Origin: Actinoplanes nipponensis
GTDB lineage: Bacteria > Actinomycetota > Actinomycetes > Mycobacteriales > Micromonosporaceae
Direction of reading: 5' to 3'
Assembly: GCF_016862275.1 (NCBI RefSeq)
Contig: NZ_BOMQ01000008.1
Coordinates: 248,001 to 312,000, forward strand
DNA: 64,000 nt
A model generated the notes under the pieces. That model made no database searches. It worked only from the letters and a program-made list of their open reading frames with translations, and was not told where the DNA came from. Position numbers and translations under genes: made by a program. Below are positions 16,909-27,316 of the stretch, one piece after another. Each line of letters starts with the position of its first letter. The stretch's first letter is position 1.

Positions 16909-19014
16909 TCAGGCCGGGCTCCCGTCTTCGGCGTCGGCCCGGAACGGTACGTCGCCGGCCAGGTGATCCTGCAGGGCGGCATGCCGGAAGCGATACCTGC
17001 TGCCGGACTGTCGGAGAATCCCCCGAGCATGCGCTTCCCGCAGGAATGTCATGAGCTTCCACGGCAGCCGGCCGCGGACGGCGAGCATGAAGCGGACGAG
17101 CCCGAAGCGCAGCCATTCGCTGGTGCAGGCCACCAGCGTGCCGCTGAGAACACCGGCGAAGACGCCGGCCAGCACTCCGAGATCCAGAACAATGCCGACG
17201 CCGACCAGGGTCATCAGCGCGTACAGCGACACCAGGACGAGCGTGAACCGGCGGTCGTCGCGAAGCACGACCGCGGGGCTCACCGTATGGGCAGGGCTGC
17301 CGGCCAGGCTCAAACCGGTGATCAGCAGAGCCATGCCGCCGAAGGTGACGCCCATCAGCAGGCCGACCGCGGGTCCGAAAATCATCCCGAACGGCACGCC
17401 GAACGCGGTGGCGAAAAATGCGGTGACCGCGATCGCCACCCAGAACAGCCACGACCGGGCCCGCAAGGTCTGCAACGTCAGCCGGCGGGGCACGGCCAGG
17501 TCGGCCCGGCCGCGCAGGCTGGGAAAGGCGAAGCCGCCGCCGAGCAGCAGGCCCGGGATCAGGCCGGGCCCGAGTGCGGTCAGATCCATGCCGGCGATGC
17601 GGGCGCCGATCACCGAGATGAACAGCGGCGCCAGCGCGCAGTTGAGGAGCGCGAGATTCGACGTCCGGCTGCGTAGCCGCCACCAGGCGAACTCACGTTC
17701 GCCCGTGCGGTTGAGGTCCTCGGCGAGGCGGTTGAGAGCCCGGGTGACGCCGCGGATCAGAGCATCGTCGGCAGGCCGTCCGTGATCGGTCACCTCGTAG
17801 GCCGCGGGCACCGCTCCGCCCAGGAGGTGGCGCCGGATCCCGTCCTCGTCGGTCGCCCAGTCGGCGGTCAGCATCTCTGTCGGGTCCGCGCCGTGCTCGC
17901 CGTACACGCGGTTCGCCAGCCATGCGAACAGCGGCAGAGTGAGCGTTTCGGTCAAGGGCGTGGGCGACCCGGCGGCGAGACGCTCACCGACCGCAGCCCA
18001 TCGTTCGTCGTCGCCCAGATAGGCCGCCACGTCGGCGGCGCGGAGCGGAACGATCGACGTGACGCAGGTCTGACCGAGCCGCACCCCGGCCTCGGTCGCC
18101 TCCTTGTACGCCGAGGGAGTGGCCATCAGGACGAACCCGCGATCGCGGGGCAGGACGACGTCGATCTGCCGCAGGGCGGCGGCAGCGGCCGCGGGTCCCA
18201 TCTCTTCGAAGCCGTCGAAGACGGCAAGGATCCGGTTGCGGTTGATCAGTTCCGCGGCGAGCGTACGCCGCTTGCCGTCCGGCGCCAGCACCTCGTCGCG
18301 CAGGTTCAGGTTCTGCGCGCACAGCTGCCTGGCGAGCCAGGCGTCGATTCCCTCACGGTCCGGCTCCCACGAGGAGATGGAGATCAATGTCGGCACCGGA
18401 GCCGGCTTGGTCCAGCGCTGGGCCAGATCGCGGGCCAGGCGCAGCGCGAGTGTGCTCTTGCCCGAGCCCGGGGCGCCCAGGATGACCACGCGCCCGGGGC
18501 AGGCCGGGTCGGTGAAGGCGTCCGCCACGTCACCGAAAACGCCGTCCGGGAAACACGGCTCGCTCTGACCGGCGCGGCGCTGCGCCCGCCACCGTGCCGT
18601 CAACCCGCGCGCCTCCCCTGTCATCGACCAGCGAATCGGCAACGGTGACGGATCGTCCACCCGGTAGAAGTCGTACTCGGCACTGCGCCGGGCGAGCTCC
18701 GCGTCCGCGAGGGCCTCCGCCGCTTCGTCGAGCATCGCCGGCGTGACCGGGATCAGCCGACCGCCGAGCCACCACCGCCACAGGGCCACGACGGAAACGA
18801 GGACTGCTACCACGAGCCCGAAGATGCTGGCCCACTGATCGGAGTTGGCGCGTCCTTCGTGGACGCTGAAGGCCACCCCGGCTATGGCCAGCCCCACCAT
18901 CGAGGGAATGAGCAGCAGCGACCAGATACGCGAACGCCGGTACCGGAGGAATGCCACCCGGCAAGGATCGACATCAACCGGCCGGCCGTCAAACGGTTCC
19001 CCCGTTCGAGACAC
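16909..19014 (-). CDS. Membrane-anchored NACHT-type STAND NTPase
   Basis: This 701-aa protein has two N-terminal transmembrane segments (about 31-50 and 62-82). A NACHT-like P-loop ATPase follows, with Walker A GAPGSGKSTLAL at about 180-191, Walker B RILAVFDGFEEM near 262-273 and sensor VLMATPSAYKEA. The C-terminal half has about six hydrophobic helices (450-620), and a soluble tail ends the protein. Membrane NACHT proteins of this layout are common in actinomycetes. Some bacterial NACHT proteins are anti-phage sensors, but this role is not shown for this layout. The GTG at 19014 is the start. The gene follows the 541-aa gene of the DUF6603 locus on the same strand after 80 bases, so it may be the last gene of that operon. 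Confidence 0.8.
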   Translation of the reverse strand: MSRTGEPFDGRPVDVDPCRVAFLRYRRSRIWSLLLIPSMVGLAIAGVAFSVHEGRANSDQWASIFGLVVAVLVSVVALWRWWLGGRLIPVTPAMLDEAAEALADAELARRSAEYDFYRVDDPSPLPIRWSMTGEARGLTARWRAQRRAGQSEPCFPDGVFGDVADAFTDPACPGRVVILGAPGSGKSTLALRLARDLAQRWTKPAPVPTLISISSWEPDREGIDAWLARQLCAQNLNLRDEVLAPDGKRRTLAAELINRNRILAVFDGFEEMGPAAAAAALRQIDVVLPRDRGFVLMATPSAYKEATEAGVRLGQTCVTSIVPLRAADVAAYLGDDERWAAVGERLAAGSPTPLTETLTLPLFAWLANRVYGEHGADPTEMLTADWATDEDGIRRHLLGGAVPAAYEVTDHGRPADDALIRGVTRALNRLAEDLNRTGEREFAWWRLRSRTSNLALLNCALAPLFISVIGARIAGMDLTALGPGLIPGLLLGGGFAFPSLRGRADLAVPRRLTLQTLRARSWLFWVAIAVTAFFATAFGVPFGMIFGPAVGLLMGVTFGGMALLITGLSLAGSPAHTVSPAVVLRDDRRFTLVLVSLYALMTLVGVGIVLDLGVLAGVFAGVLSGTLVACTSEWLRFGLVRFMLAVRGRLPWKLMTFLREAHARGILRQSGSRYRFRHAALQDHLAGDVPFRADAEDGSPA

Positions 19015-19094
19015 CGCGTCTCGTCTTCGACCCGGGCCTGCTCATCCGCGCCGCGACAGCGCTGTGCCCCCCGAACAGCGCGCCGGCCCGCTCC

Positions 19095-20720
19095 TCAGGG
19101 GTCGACCACGTCGAAGCGCAGGTCCGGAGCCAGGTCGGTCTGGCGCGGAATCTTGGCCCGGCCGATCCAGAAGTGCAGGCTGCCGTCGATCGCCCGGGCC
19201 GACTGCCACGAGCGGACGACCTGTACGCCCTCGCTGGGCACCTCGTTGTCGTGCAGGCGCTTGCCCGGCAGCAGCTCGCCGAGCACCCGGCCGCCCGGGC
19301 GGGCATCGCGGGCCGTCCACAGGGTTCCGACCGCGAGCCGGCCGGCTTCATCGGCGACCGGAACCAGGGGAAACCAGTTCCGGGCCAGGCTCACCGGCGC
19401 GAGGGTCCAGCTCGTACCGGTCGCGCTCGCGGAAGGCCCGGGCTCGGCCGGCGCGGCCGGCGGCCGGCTGCCGCCGAGCGGGGCGGGCACCCGGGTCTCG
19501 ATGGCCCAGGCGAGGTTGGCCTGCTCGTCGCGCAGGAAGTGGACCTCCTCCAGCGGTTCGCCGTCGAGGACCAGGTTGGGGGCGGCGTTGACGAACACCG
19601 TGCCCAGGCCGTCGGGGGCCTGCGGGTCGTCGGGTCGGAACAGATTCCACCGGCCGGCCGGGCGCTCCGCGGTGACCGTGTCGCCGAAGCAGTCCGTGAT
19701 CACCACCGACTGGATCTGGCAGACTGCGTGGGCCGGCAACGGGAGGGGCACCTGGCACCAGTCGTCGCCGTAGCTGAGCGCGAACTCCAGGGCCATCATG
19801 GTCGCCGTCGACGGCCGGCGGTCGGTGCGGGTGAACAGCTCGAGCAGGTCGAAGTTCAGGCCGGGGTCCTCGAAGCTCCAGAAGCGGTTGTTGGGCATGC
19901 CGGCGAACTCCAGCGGCACCGGCAGGCGGTGAAGGCGCGTGACGCCGGTCTGCCCGGTGAGCCCGAGGCTGACGTGGCCGACGTCGAAGGCGTACCAGTC
20001 GAGGGTTCCCTCGACGTACTCCGGCACGTCGAGAACCACCTCGCCGTCGCCGACCACGCCGCCGGCCGAGAGCCGGTACTCCAGCTGCTCCGGATCCCAG
20101 TTGCCCTGGCCCCGGGCCGAGTGCTCCCAGATGCCCGTGCCGGCCTGCCAGGCCTTCAGCACGTCGAGCTCGCCCGGCGCCAGGACGGTGGTGGTGTCCT
20201 GCCCGGAGACGATCCGGGCCACCTGGCCGCCGATCAGCCGCGCGTCGGGAACCCGGCCGGCCATGGTGTCGTACCAGTCGCGGACCTCGTCGTCCAGGAC
20301 CGCCCGCGCGGGCGGGACGAACCGGCCACGGCCCGCCCAGACGTCGGCCTGCGCGGCCAGGCCGGCCGCGCGCAGCAGACGCTGCAGACGCAGCCCGCCC
20401 GCGGCGCGCATCCGCAGGTTCTCCAGGCCGTCGTTGGCGACCGCCTCCTGCTCGATGACGGCCTCCAGCGGCGAGCGCCCGAGCCGGATCTCCGCCGGCT
20501 CCTGCCCGCCGGCCGCCGCCCGCATCCGGGACGGCTGGGCCTGCGCGAGCGTGACCTCGATGTCGACGGGGCTGCTGCCGCCGTCGTGGTGGAACTCGCC
20601 GAAGTGCAGCTGGCGGAGCAGGAACCACACGGGATCGAGGACGGGTGCCTTGAGTTCGGCGGCCATGGTCGCGTCGTAGCCGATCGGGACCATCTGGACC
20701 CACTGCTGATAGTCGCTCAT
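19095..20720 (-). CDS. Conserved hypothetical protein of the DUF6603 locus, 541 aa
   Basis: I cannot assign a function. Near the N-terminus it has a block (LDPVWFLLRQLHFGEFHHDG then SSPVDIEVT) resembling the D.lW.L.RQ..fGEF..D.GSPV pattern that I associate with large uncharacterised bacterial proteins. It is soluble, with no signal peptide and no membrane segment. Other regions are beta-rich with several Trp (PNNRFWSFEDPGLNFDLLELF, HAVCQIQSVVITDCFGDTV, SLHFWIGRAKIPRQTD). The ATG at 20720 overlaps the preceding stop as ATGA, so it is coupled to the 1390-aa gene. It is the fourth gene of the run that starts at 30660. Confidence 0.75.
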   Translation of the reverse strand: MSDYQQWVQMVPIGYDATMAAELKAPVLDPVWFLLRQLHFGEFHHDGGSSPVDIEVTLAQAQPSRMRAAAGGQEPAEIRLGRSPLEAVIEQEAVANDGLENLRMRAAGGLRLQRLLRAAGLAAQADVWAGRGRFVPPARAVLDDEVRDWYDTMAGRVPDARLIGGQVARIVSGQDTTTVLAPGELDVLKAWQAGTGIWEHSARGQGNWDPEQLEYRLSAGGVVGDGEVVLDVPEYVEGTLDWYAFDVGHVSLGLTGQTGVTRLHRLPVPLEFAGMPNNRFWSFEDPGLNFDLLELFTRTDRRPSTATMMALEFALSYGDDWCQVPLPLPAHAVCQIQSVVITDCFGDTVTAERPAGRWNLFRPDDPQAPDGLGTVFVNAAPNLVLDGEPLEEVHFLRDEQANLAWAIETRVPAPLGGSRPPAAPAEPGPSASATGTSWTLAPVSLARNWFPLVPVADEAGRLAVGTLWTARDARPGGRVLGELLPGKRLHDNEVPSEGVQVVRSWQSARAIDGSLHFWIGRAKIPRQTDLAPDLRFDVVDP

Positions 20721-23700
20721 GTGACCGGTCCCGCGCTTCCTGCCAGGTCGTAGGAGATGCCGGCGCCGTCGGTACGGTGCCCGAGGTGGATCATCGGGTT
20801 GTAGAGGATCAGGTGGCTCTGGCGCATGATCAGGGCGTCCAGGGTGGCCTTGAGCGTCGCGGCCAGCGTGTCGGTGGTCCAGAGGGGCACGCCGGGGTCG
20901 GGGGCGACGGCCAGCAGCACAGCCTGCGGGGCGCGGCTGTTGGGCCCGTTGTGGTGCACCGCGAGGCTGGTGTCCCGCTTGGGTGGGGGAACCGCGTCCG
21001 CCCAGGTGTCGACCAGGAAGCCACCCAGCGGCCGGTTCGCCACGACGCCCGCGGGAGCGTGCAGAAGCAGGGACAGCCGGCCCGCGGCCGGCGCCTTGAG
21101 GCGCGGATTGGTCCACTGCAGCGCGATCCACGGATCGTCGGCGACGAACGGGGCCTGGGCCACCCGCAGCGCCGGCGCCGAGGCCCGTCCCGTGATCTCG
21201 GCCATCGCCAGCACGTCGTCCAGCGGGGTCAGGCCCGGGCGGAGCCGCCCCATCGACGTCAGCCAGGCGGCGCACGAGGCGACGTCGACGCCGGCGAAGC
21301 TGTGCTGCGGTGGCGTGGCCGCGGTCGCGAGCACCGTCGCATCCGGAGCCGTCACCGCGACCAGGCCGAGGATGCCCTCGCCGAGCAGGGCCCGCAGGCG
21401 GTCGCGCGGCTCGGTGCGGGCGGCCGCGGCGGCCAGCCGGCCGCGAACCGCCGCGGCCAGCGCGTTCTGGTTGCCGGGGCCCGGCGCCGCGTCCAGCGGC
21501 ACGCCGGCCAGCACGATGCCGAAGCCGGCCGCCTCCCGCAGGACCGTCGCCGGGGCGCCGGCGGGAACGAGCGCGTCGCGTAGCCGTTCGAGCCGGGTCT
21601 GCGCCGCCGTGACCCGCGCGGGCAGATCGCCGTCCCCGCCGCTGGTCGCCGACGGTGAGCCCGGCAGGGCCAGCGCGTCGGTGGTGAGCGGTTCGGCCCG
21701 GGCGATGAGCCGGGCCATCCGGTTGCCGAGCCTCAGCAGGTCCTTCCAGACCAGGTCGGCCCGTACGCTCGTCCCGGTCAAGCCCTGGCGCTGGGCGCGG
21801 GCCTGGGCGAGGATCCGGGCGGTCAGCTCGGCGCCGGCGTCGGCGGTGGCCGCCACCACGTCGACGGCGCCGACGCCGAGGCGGTCGAGGCCGACGGTGA
21901 CGGTGACCGGCTGCCCGGCAACGGTTCCGCCGACGGTCACGGTGGTGCCCGTGGCCGGGCCGAGCACGTGACCGCACCAGGCGTCGAGGAGCGGGTCGGC
22001 GTCGGCGCGGGGCGTGTGCGCCACCGGCCAGCCCGGCGCGGCCTGTCCGGCCGGCACCGCGGCGGCGACCCGGTAGGTGATCCGCGTACCGAGCTGCGGC
22101 GACTCGGTGACCTCGAGCCGGGGCGGCACCTCGCCGCGCACGATGTCGTCCAGGTCGACCAGCGCCCCGGCCGGATTGCCGCGCACGAGCTGATACACCG
22201 CCTCGGCGGTGAGCGCGTCGGCGAGGGCGTCGAAGCTGCTGTCGAGCTCGGTCAGCGCCGCGGCGAACGCGGCGTCGGTGATCGCCGGCGGCGCGGCGCG
22301 CAGGGCCAGGCCGTCGAGGATCCCGCTGCTGAGCCCGCCGGGGAAGTCGCGCCGCAGCCGGGGGAGCAGGGCACCCCCGCCGGCCTGCAGCAACCGGCGC
22401 TCGAAGCGGGCGCCGAGCAGCTCCTTGAGGGTACGGCCGTTGCGCACGCCGTTGACCAGCCAGTGCGCCAGGCGGACCCGCCGGGACGACAGGTCGATGT
22501 CGGCGTGGCCGCTGTCGGCCCGGTCGGCGCGTAACGCCGCGCTGCGCAGCACCGCCGCCACGGCGGCCTGATCGTGCGAGGGCGCGTGGATGAACTCGGC
22601 GGTGAACTCGGGCGCGTTCCGGCTCGACCGGACGTTCAGCAGCCAGCCGAAGCCGCCCGCGACCACCCCGGACGGGGTCGTCCGGCGGAGGCTGTTCAGC
22701 CGGTGGGTGGCCAGCGAGATCTGCCAGGCGTCGTGCCGGGTGTGCCCCAAGGTCAGCACCGGGTAGGCGAAGTCGTCCATCCGCGCGGCCGGCACCTGCG
22801 CCAGCGTGGTCAGGGCCGCGCGGAAGGCCACCAGCCGGGGCTGGCCCGGGCAGGTCCGCGGCGGCGCGTCGAGGCTCACCACCGACGCGACGATCTTCTG
22901 CGTCGCGGCCGCGTCGATCGGGACGGGCGGCTGACCGACCGGGTCGAAGCAGTGGAGCAACAGGTCGAGCCAGACCGCCCGGTCGGCGGCCGCGGCGGTC
23001 CGGGCGCCGTCCAGGAAGGCGGTCCCCAGCAGCGCCGCCTCGCCGACGGCACGGGCGAACCGGGCCCACTCCAACAGCGTCGTGTAGCGGGCGATGCGAC
23101 TCAGCACCGAACGCGGCGGCGCGGCGGCGCGGATGGCGTCGGGGCGCGCGGTGGCCAGCGTCTGCAACTCCGCCGGGGTCGCCGGGTCGCCGAGCCCGCG
23201 CGGCGGGATCTTGTCCATGTCGAAGATCCCACCGTCGGTGGGCCAGTTGTAATCGCCGTCCAGCTTGGACAGTGCCCCGTCGGCCCAGGTGGCCGGCAGG
23301 GCTCCGCCGCTGTGCTCGTTCAGCCAGTGCGCGTCGGAGACCCATTCGGAGAAGAACGGGGTGCCCGGCGCCATCAGGGCCTCGACGAACGTCGAGGGGC
23401 GGCCGGTGAACGTCAGGATCTCGCCCGGGCGACCGGCCACCGCGTGCGTGCCGTCCATGACGTGGGGGATCGTCCGGATCAGCGTGAGGAGATGGGGTTC
23501 CATGTTCTCGGCGGCGGTCGCCTGGAACGCCTGCAGGTCGGTGACCGGCAGGATCGCGTACGGCTGATCGCCGACCCGGATCGCCGGTACCGGCCCGGCG
23601 GCCGAGACGTGGTCCAGGAAATGGGTACGCAGCGCGTCGACCCGGGCCGCGTCCAGACCGAGCAGGTCCTCGAGGAAGTGGCCGAGGACCGGCATCCACA

Positions 23701-24889
23701 GCAGGGTCTGCATGGCCCGGGAGATGTCCGGCTCGTAGCCGTCGGGCTCCAGGTGGATGCGCGCCGTGGCCCCCGAGAACGCGACCGGGGCCAGCACCTC
23801 GGGGCCGATGCCCAGCGCGCCGGCCGCCCGCCGGCCGTTCGAGGACAGGGCCGCGTTGTAGGTGCGGGGTCTGCGTTCCAGGGTGAACGCCTGATCGACG
23901 GCCTTGGCCGGGGTGGGCCGGCCGGCCTGGCCCGAGGGGCTGTTGTTGGTGGGCGTGTTCTGCGGCACGAACGCCAGCCCGCGACCGTAGCGGTGCCCGG
24001 TGAGCAGGGCCTCCAGGTCGGCGCGGCCGGAGGCGGCGCCGCCGCCGCGTACGCCGAACACGTACAGCTGGTCGATCTGGTCGAGGTCGTTGGGGACCGG
24101 GATCTCCATCGCCATGCCGGCGGCGACCGCGCTGGGGAAGTCGGCCATCCACCGCATCCGGCGCGGCAGCTGGATCGGCCGGCCGTCGACGTTCTGCACC
24201 AGCGCCACCTCGCTCGCGGTGGTGTCCAGACCGGTGATCAGCGGCTGCACGATCGGCGGTCCGACGTGGACGACCACGCGGGCGCCGGCGCGGTAGCCGA
24301 TGACCACCCAGCGGTCGGGCAGCATCGCCGCGGTCGGCACGAACGGGTGGGCCGGATCCTCGGCGGTGACCGCCGGGAAGATCGGCACCACGCCGGGGGC
24401 CAGGGCGGCGAGGTTGGTCGGCGTCAGCGTACGGGCGACCCAGGCGGCGCGCTGCGGCCCGAGGGCGCCGGCCAGCGTCTGCCACGCGGCGAGGTGAGCG
24501 GCGTCGGTGGTGGCGTCGGCCTCCGCGTTCCAGAACCGTTGCCCGGCCTCCTGTTCGGCCGGGGTCAGGGCCGGGTCGTGGCTGGACTGGGTGATGGGCT
24601 CCGGCCAGACCCGCAGCCGCAGCCGGTGCTGGGCCGGCTCGAGCTTGGCCTCCAGCGCGACCGGGAACAGTCCCAGCACCTCGGTGGTCCTCGCGGTGGC
24701 CAGCAACTGGTCGGCGGTGACGAGAACCTCGGCCTGGTAGGCGTTCCAAGCCGTCGCGAGCGCGGCGAGCGCCCGGTCGAGGGTGGCCTGTGCGGCCGGG
24801 ACCTGCGGTGCCGGGGCGGAGGCGAGCGCCTGCCGGGCGGCGGCGACCGCCTGCTCGAGCGCCTGGATGCGGGCCAGATCGAACGCCAT
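20717..24889 (-). CDS. Very large hypothetical protein of the DUF6603 locus, 1390 aa
   Basis: I do not recognise this 1390-aa protein. It starts with a helical, possibly coiled-coil region (MAFDLARIQALEQAVAAARQ, with QATLDRALAALATAWNAYQ after it). It continues as a long soluble protein with no signal peptide or membrane helix. Landmarks are a strand-rich stretch near 180-260 (RWVVIGYRAGARVVVHVGPP), IRVGDQPYAILPVTDL near 440-455 and a C-terminal LILYNPMIHLGHRTDGAGI. These large, acidic, Ala-rich features suggest a structural or scaffold protein rather than an enzyme, but this is a guess. It lies three bases after the 807-aa gene's stop and overlaps the next start. Confidence 0.75.
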   Translation of the reverse strand: MAFDLARIQALEQAVAAARQALASAPAPQVPAAQATLDRALAALATAWNAYQAEVLVTADQLLATARTTEVLGLFPVALEAKLEPAQHRLRLRVWPEPITQSSHDPALTPAEQEAGQRFWNAEADATTDAAHLAAWQTLAGALGPQRAAWVARTLTPTNLAALAPGVVPIFPAVTAEDPAHPFVPTAAMLPDRWVVIGYRAGARVVVHVGPPIVQPLITGLDTTASEVALVQNVDGRPIQLPRRMRWMADFPSAVAAGMAMEIPVPNDLDQIDQLYVFGVRGGGAASGRADLEALLTGHRYGRGLAFVPQNTPTNNSPSGQAGRPTPAKAVDQAFTLERRPRTYNAALSSNGRRAAGALGIGPEVLAPVAFSGATARIHLEPDGYEPDISRAMQTLLWMPVLGHFLEDLLGLDAARVDALRTHFLDHVSAAGPVPAIRVGDQPYAILPVTDLQAFQATAAENMEPHLLTLIRTIPHVMDGTHAVAGRPGEILTFTGRPSTFVEALMAPGTPFFSEWVSDAHWLNEHSGGALPATWADGALSKLDGDYNWPTDGGIFDMDKIPPRGLGDPATPAELQTLATARPDAIRAAAPPRSVLSRIARYTTLLEWARFARAVGEAALLGTAFLDGARTAAAADRAVWLDLLLHCFDPVGQPPVPIDAAATQKIVASVVSLDAPPRTCPGQPRLVAFRAALTTLAQVPAARMDDFAYPVLTLGHTRHDAWQISLATHRLNSLRRTTPSGVVAGGFGWLLNVRSSRNAPEFTAEFIHAPSHDQAAVAAVLRSAALRADRADSGHADIDLSSRRVRLAHWLVNGVRNGRTLKELLGARFERRLLQAGGGALLPRLRRDFPGGLSSGILDGLALRAAPPAITDAAFAAALTELDSSFDALADALTAEAVYQLVRGNPAGALVDLDDIVRGEVPPRLEVTESPQLGTRITYRVAAAVPAGQAAPGWPVAHTPRADADPLLDAWCGHVLGPATGTTVTVGGTVAGQPVTVTVGLDRLGVGAVDVVAATADAGAELTARILAQARAQRQGLTGTSVRADLVWKDLLRLGNRMARLIARAEPLTTDALALPGSPSATSGGDGDLPARVTAAQTRLERLRDALVPAGAPATVLREAAGFGIVLAGVPLDAAPGPGNQNALAAAVRGRLAAAAARTEPRDRLRALLGEGILGLVAVTAPDATVLATAATPPQHSFAGVDVASCAAWLTSMGRLRPGLTPLDDVLAMAEITGRASAPALRVAQAPFVADDPWIALQWTNPRLKAPAAGRLSLLLHAPAGVVANRPLGGFLVDTWADAVPPPKRDTSLAVHHNGPNSRAPQAVLLAVAPDPGVPLWTTDTLAATLKATLDALIMRQSHLILYNPMIHLGHRTDGAGISYDLAGSAGPVT

Positions 24890-24892
24890 GTC

Positions 24893-27316
24893 TCAACTCT
24901 CCGGACGGACGAGCGCCGTCCCGTGCAGGAAGGCCCGAAACGTGCGCTGCTGCAGGACGTTGGCGACGCTGGCCCCGTTCGCGGTGGCGAAGGAGAATCC
25001 GATGGCCGGGATCGCCGGCAGGCCGCTGGCCCGCGCGTAGGTGTCGCCGGCCGGCATCCGGACGTGCGACCAGCTCAGGTTGCCCCGGGCCGGGTCCGGC
25101 GCCGGCGTGACCGGCGGGTCGAGGCCGAAGCGCGGGTCGACCGGGTTCTCGGCCAGCATGATGAACCAGCCGGCCGGGCCGCCCGGATGATGCTGACCGA
25201 TCATCGCCGTCAGGGTCAGCCCGGCGAAGCCGACGTAGAGCAGATCGTCGCCGATCAGCGTACGGATGATCGGCAGCTTGAGCGCGGCCGGATCGCCGCT
25301 GGGCCGGCGCTTGCCGTCGCTGCCCCAGACGGCCGGGACGGCCGCGACGACCAGGCTGGGGCAGCGGTGGACGATCTCGCTGCGCAGAAGCACGCCGGCG
25401 TCCATCGGCGTGCTGTTGCCGCCCAGCGCCGTGGTCGCCGGCCAGCTGGCGATGGCGGGGATGTCGTCGGCCTGATCGGTCCTCCGCCAGAATCGCCGGA
25501 AGGCGGTGGCCCGCGGGTCGGCGGGCAGGCCGCGCCACAGCAACTCGCGGTTGAGCTCCTGGTTGGCCCCGACCAGGAAGGCCTCGACGAATCCCCGGTC
25601 GACCTCGACGCCGAGGATGGTGTCGGGCCTGATCTCGGCGGTCGACGGCAGGAGCAGCGCCCGGAACCGTTCGGCGAGGATCTCGGCGAGCGGGGTGGCC
25701 AGGCGGGGCGCGAAACGGCTCCCGTGGTAGGCCGGATCGCCCGGGGCCAGCAGGGCCTGGGTGTCGGCCACCGGCGGTGGCTTCCCGCCGACCTCGGACG
25801 GCGGCGCGGCCGCGGCCGCCACCGGCGGCCCGGGCGGGGCGCCCCGGGTGAGCATGACCGCGGGTGGAAGGGAGACCGCCGGTGCCAGCGGAAGGGCGGC
25901 CCGCGGCGACGGCGCGAGCCGCAGGCTCTGCCCGTCGTCGTTCACCGTCCGGGCCTGGATGCGCCAGATCTTGTTGGTGGTCCGCCGGCCGACGGCGGTA
26001 CGCAGGCCGACGCTGGGCGCATCCGGTACGGCCTGGGCCACCACCGGGCCGAGCACGCGCGACGCCTGCTCGATCGGCGCCTGCTGGAGCCGGCCCTTGA
26101 CCTGGTTCTCGACGATGGTGGAGAGCTGCTGCAGGCGCTGCTGCCGATCGGCCTCCCGGTAGGCGGCGAACTGCTCCCAGATGGCGGCGACCAGCTCCTC
26201 CTGCCGCTCGCGGACCAGATCGGCGCCCAGGCCCGCGGCCGCGCGGGCCATCGGGGTGAGGTTCAGCGCCGGCGTCCAGGCGGTGATCGGATCGAGCGCC
26301 CGGCCGGCGACCCAGGGCTCGCCGAGGAACGGCGGGCCGACCACGGGACCGTCCCCGGTGCCCGGCGCGAGCGCGGCGCGGATGCCGGCCACGATGGCGG
26401 CCGGCCGGGGATCCACGCTCGCCTGTTGCGGGCGGCGCAGTGGGGGCTGCCAGTCGACGACCACCGGCGTGTCCCCGCCGGCCAGCCGCAGGGCGAGGGG
26501 CCGGCGTGCGTCCGCCGGGGCCGGGGCCGGGCCCAACCGGCGCAGCATCGACTCGATGTCGCCGGCCTCGCCGGTGGTGAAGCTCCAGGTGTAGTACACC
26601 GGCAGCTCGGCCGGGAGGGCGGTGGCGCTCCAGGCCAGATCCCGGGCGCTCGCGGCCGGGATGGCCTCGGGGTCCTCGCCCAGACCGGCGACCACGCCGG
26701 CGTGATAGGTGGGCACGAGGCAGGCGAGGTAGCGCCGGTCCGGCAGCAGCCGCCGCGCCGCGACCAGCCGGGAGATGGTGCGATCCGGCGCGGTGGCCAG
26801 GGTGTCGGCGATCTGCGCCTGGGTGTCGCAGGTGACCTGCGCGTGCGCCCAGGCCCAGGCCTCGGTGAGCAGCGGCAGTTCGTGCGCGGCGACCGCCGGG
26901 TCGAGGCTGAGGATCCACTGGCTCTGGCCGGTGGCGCCGGGCCGCAGGCTCACGCCCGGCTGGTCCTCGACGACGATCAGGCACAGCCAGGGGATGAGCC
27001 GGTTGGCGCCGGCCGGCGTCGGGCTGAAGGCCCACGGCAGATCGGGGGCGTCGAGCTCGACGGTGGGGAAGAACTCCGGCTCGGCCCGCCGGCTGTTCGG
27101 CGCGGGCAGCACCCGCAGCACCTGCGCGGCGTCGATGCCGACCACGTCGCCGGGCCCGAGCAGATCGAAGCGGGTCACGGTGTCGTGGGCCGGCCGGCCC
27201 GGCGCGGCGACCCGGGTGGTGACCCGCGTCTGCGGTCGCCAGCCCACGGTCGCCGAGAAGCCGTCGCCGGACGGCCGGAAGCCTTCCCGCACGTAGGGCA
27301 GATACCAGAGGATCAC
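24893..27316 (-). CDS. Hypothetical protein of the DUF6603 locus, 807 aa
   Basis: This 807-aa soluble protein starts at the GTG at 27316, where the upstream stop and this start share one base (TAGTG). The first 110 residues are conserved-looking and aromatic (MILWYLPYVREGFRP, DLPWAFSPTPAGANRLIPWL, CLIVVEDQPGVSLRPG). The C-terminal part contains a stretch (PIIRTLIGDDLLYVGF, AGWFIMLAENPVDPRFGLD) reminiscent of a beta-sandwich. There is no signal peptide, membrane helix or catalytic motif that I can name. It always reads with the neighbouring large genes on the same strand and is probably translated from the same mRNA. Confidence 0.7.
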   Translation of the reverse strand: MILWYLPYVREGFRPSGDGFSATVGWRPQTRVTTRVAAPGRPAHDTVTRFDLLGPGDVVGIDAAQVLRVLPAPNSRRAEPEFFPTVELDAPDLPWAFSPTPAGANRLIPWLCLIVVEDQPGVSLRPGATGQSQWILSLDPAVAAHELPLLTEAWAWAHAQVTCDTQAQIADTLATAPDRTISRLVAARRLLPDRRYLACLVPTYHAGVVAGLGEDPEAIPAASARDLAWSATALPAELPVYYTWSFTTGEAGDIESMLRRLGPAPAPADARRPLALRLAGGDTPVVVDWQPPLRRPQQASVDPRPAAIVAGIRAALAPGTGDGPVVGPPFLGEPWVAGRALDPITAWTPALNLTPMARAAAGLGADLVRERQEELVAAIWEQFAAYREADRQQRLQQLSTIVENQVKGRLQQAPIEQASRVLGPVVAQAVPDAPSVGLRTAVGRRTTNKIWRIQARTVNDDGQSLRLAPSPRAALPLAPAVSLPPAVMLTRGAPPGPPVAAAAAPPSEVGGKPPPVADTQALLAPGDPAYHGSRFAPRLATPLAEILAERFRALLLPSTAEIRPDTILGVEVDRGFVEAFLVGANQELNRELLWRGLPADPRATAFRRFWRRTDQADDIPAIASWPATTALGGNSTPMDAGVLLRSEIVHRCPSLVVAAVPAVWGSDGKRRPSGDPAALKLPIIRTLIGDDLLYVGFAGLTLTAMIGQHHPGGPAGWFIMLAENPVDPRFGLDPPVTPAPDPARGNLSWSHVRMPAGDTYARASGLPAIPAIGFSFATANGASVANVLQQRTFRAFLHGTALVRPES

